A stretch of DNA of 64,000 nt, taken from contig NC_045139.1 of the NCBI RefSeq assembly GCF_008831285.2, forward strand, positions 34,443,706 through 34,507,705, in the 5' to 3' direction. Source of the stretch: Nymphaea colorata (Eukaryota; Streptophyta; Magnoliopsida; Nymphaeales; Nymphaeaceae). How positions within the stretch are numbered: the stretch's first letter is position 1; each line of letters begins with the position of its first letter. The position numbers were made by a program, and so were the translations under genes. The notes under the pieces are model-generated. The model saw only the letters and a program-made list of their open reading frames with translations. It did no database searches and was not told where the DNA came from. This document shows, one piece after another, positions 61,679-64,000 of this stretch.

Positions 61679-64000
61679 ATCCCTACGCCCTTCTAAGCAT
61701 GCTCTAATTCAATCCAGCCACATAGTTGTTATATGAATGTAGGTGCCATACATCATACAACCAATTATATCAAGAATCTCACCATTAGTAGAATATTATT
61801 CAGATACCACAAATCGTACTTCCAATTATGCAAAAGTATTTCCATACATTTTTCTTATCAAGGAGTTGACATTCTTAAAATTGGTCAAGTTTGCTAGTTT
61901 TAAAATTTAGTTAGTTTGTAGTTCAAATTTAAATTGCATTCTTCATGTAAAAACTTGGCCCACTCTTATACTTAGCTTAGACTCCTAGTATGACAGATCC
62001 CAATCCACCCTTTAGCAACATTTGTTCTAGCTCAAAAAGGTTAGAAATCACGGTAAATAATTACCTAACAAACTGACCTTCTTATAAGTCCTTATCTAAC
62101 TACCTTTAATACAAAACTAAACTTTCTATAACGATGTGTTATAATGTACCCCTTAAGGCACCCTATATGCACAAGACCCAGTTCTTCTGAGCATGAAACT
62201 TGTTTCTTATACCAATTAAATCAACCTGACTAGGGTCACTTTCACATAGGACTCCACTTTCTAAAGTCTCCTACTTTAGCAAATCTCAAACCACCCCTTG
62301 CAACTTCAATTCTAACTCAAAAAAAAAAAAAAAAACTAAGAGCTAGGCAACCAATCACTTAAGTAATCCCCTTTGAAGTTGTCCTTAAACATTTTTAATA
62401 ATTTTTTTTATAAAGGATTAAACTTTCTACAACGTGATGTTACATTTTATGTGCCCAAAATTATAAGAAATCTGTTCTCCATACAATGCTTTTTAAAAAA
62501 TGATAATGTCTATTTCTTAATGTCATCTTCTCCACAAAGGCATAACTAGTGATGGGCATTACAAGAAGGACCTCAATAGCAATAATAAGAAACCCTGTAG
62601 GTAGCATTTGGTAGCACCAGGATGGAAATACTGGGATCAGAGTCCCAAGATTTTGATTTTGGAATCAATAGAATGGGGATTTGCATCCCTATTCCAAAAT
62701 AAAGGTGTGTTTGTTGACAACAAGGAAAAAAAATTGGAACATTGGTAGTCATATAAAATGTCATTGATCTCATATACTTGTAGGTATATATTAACTGGTA
62801 CATGCCCATAGAATAGCAGCACTGATGCAGGCATCACAAAAATATCTGATTGCCTCTGAACAACAACAATCATCCATCTAGACAATGACTACAACCCATT
62901 TTCAGGTTGAAGAAATCAAGGACCCAGCTCCACATTTTGTTGTTCCCTATTCTTCATGTCTCTCAAGAGCTTGGCATTAACTCAAAGAGGAGACTTGCAA
63001 CCACAGAGTTCATAATCAACATCCATAATGAAACCCTCAATATTTTCGCGAAAATCGCAGACTAGTTTCTAGCGTTTGGTACAACGGTTTTTTTTTTTTT
63101 TTGGAAAATGTGGATAGGGATCCCACTTCAACAGTGGAATCCCAGCCTACCAAACACACCCTTAATGGCAAGAAAGACAATAGAAATTGGCAAGAGAATT
63201 GAGCATTCCGCTCAAACTATAATTAGATGCATTTTGAATAACATTAAGTTGTCGTGTGGTAATATTTTTTCAAGTGGACTTTGTGAATCATGCAAAAAAG
63301 AGCCATAAGTCCTCTTTTCATTTGTCCTCTGACAATGTATGGAAATCATGCATTGGAAATTTGTGGGGACTGGCTGGTGTCCATCTTTGTCTTAACTTTC
63401 TTGCTAAAAAAATATACTAGGCACAAGATAATGTTTTCCCACTTGGATCAGGTTAGTGAGTTATAAAGTCTCAAATCCTACATTATTCAATACTCCTTGC
63501 CTTTCAAAAAGAAGTAGACAAACTTTGGCACAAGCATATAATGGAAACTGGTCTATCCTTAATGGTGAAAAAAAAAATCAAAATAATGTTAGACATATGC
63601 TCCAAACTACAACTTCTCTAGGCTTACGAAAGAGCATGAAAACGGAAAAAGTGTCAAGATCAAGATAATCCTTGAATTTGTGAACAAAAGGCATCTTGTA
63701 TGTAAGGTGTATCTTTTTTTTTTCTTTCCTTCAATAGTTTGATCACTGATCAGCTTGCGTTTTATTTTTCAATTGAGGTAGATTTCACTTCTCTTCTTCT
63801 TCTTTTTTTGCATATTCATTCATTTTAAAATATTTATTTGGCTATTTACTTTGTTTACTTTAGCCTGTACTATAAATGGGAAAATAAAACTAGTGAATTC
63901 TTTGATTCAGCCAGGTTGATAGGATAATGAGCTATCCTTAGGCAAAAATGGTCTTTACTGTTGTATTTTCTCTCTAATAAGTGAAATCTGACTTTTACTG
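61679..64000. other. Intergenic; no gene
   Basis: AT-rich, with poly(A) and poly(T) runs (62318-62336, 63090-63105). Stretches at about 62597-62720 (gtaggtagcatttggtag; ggaatcaatagaatgggg) and 63070-63160 (ctagcgtttggta; taccaaacacaccctt) look like fragments of a short MITE family with GGGTGTGTTTGGTA-type ends. No open frame with family similarity was found. Confidence 0.45.

Overview
This is a stretch of angiosperm nuclear DNA. It is AT-rich, and its genes have short exons and long introns with GT..AG borders. It holds plant gene families (DTX-type MATE transporters, CYP51G), copia, LINE, SINE and hAT-like repeats, an endogenous plant pararetrovirus and a nuclear copy of plastid rRNA. I cannot name the species.

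Layout. About 2.4-53.4 kb is a tandem array of three diverged units, each built round one minus-strand MATE transporter gene with seven exons. Unit 1 (about 2.4-23.5 kb) holds the only intact copy: 513 codons, every splice site canonical. Unit 2 (about 26.1-40.4 kb) keeps all seven exons but has a single-base frameshift in exon 2. Unit 3 (about 40.4-53.4 kb) keeps exons 1, 5, 6 and 7; exons 2-4 are replaced by a piece of an L1-type LINE. Comparing the units gives filled and empty sites that date the insertions: a copia element in units 1 and 2 but not 3, a hAT-like MITE only in unit 2, and a hAT-like element carrying a cytochrome P450 fragment only in unit 1.

The most unusual segment is 12.9-18.7 kb, upstream of the intact MATE gene. 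It is a scrambled badnavirus-like endogenous pararetrovirus. Its coat protein/protease part and its RNase H part are inverted relative to the rest, two short viral segments are duplicated at its left edge, and it is accompanied by an extra 0.65-kb copy of host sequence whose other copy lies 7.8 kb away. Every viral reading frame is broken or displaced, so this is a relic.

Right of the array lies an intact two-exon CYP51G gene (sterol 14-alpha-demethylase, 53.96-56.61 kb, minus strand) with its promoter and a probable 5'-UTR intron. Then comes mostly empty intergenic DNA with a 0.7-kb fragment of plastid 16S rRNA (60.05-60.76 kb) and one small open frame that could encode a secreted peptide (61.47-61.68 kb).

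The intact genes do not form a pathway: one is a membrane exporter of unknown substrate, the other a sterol biosynthesis enzyme. The main interest is how a small transporter cluster has decayed and been rebuilt by transposons and an integrated virus.
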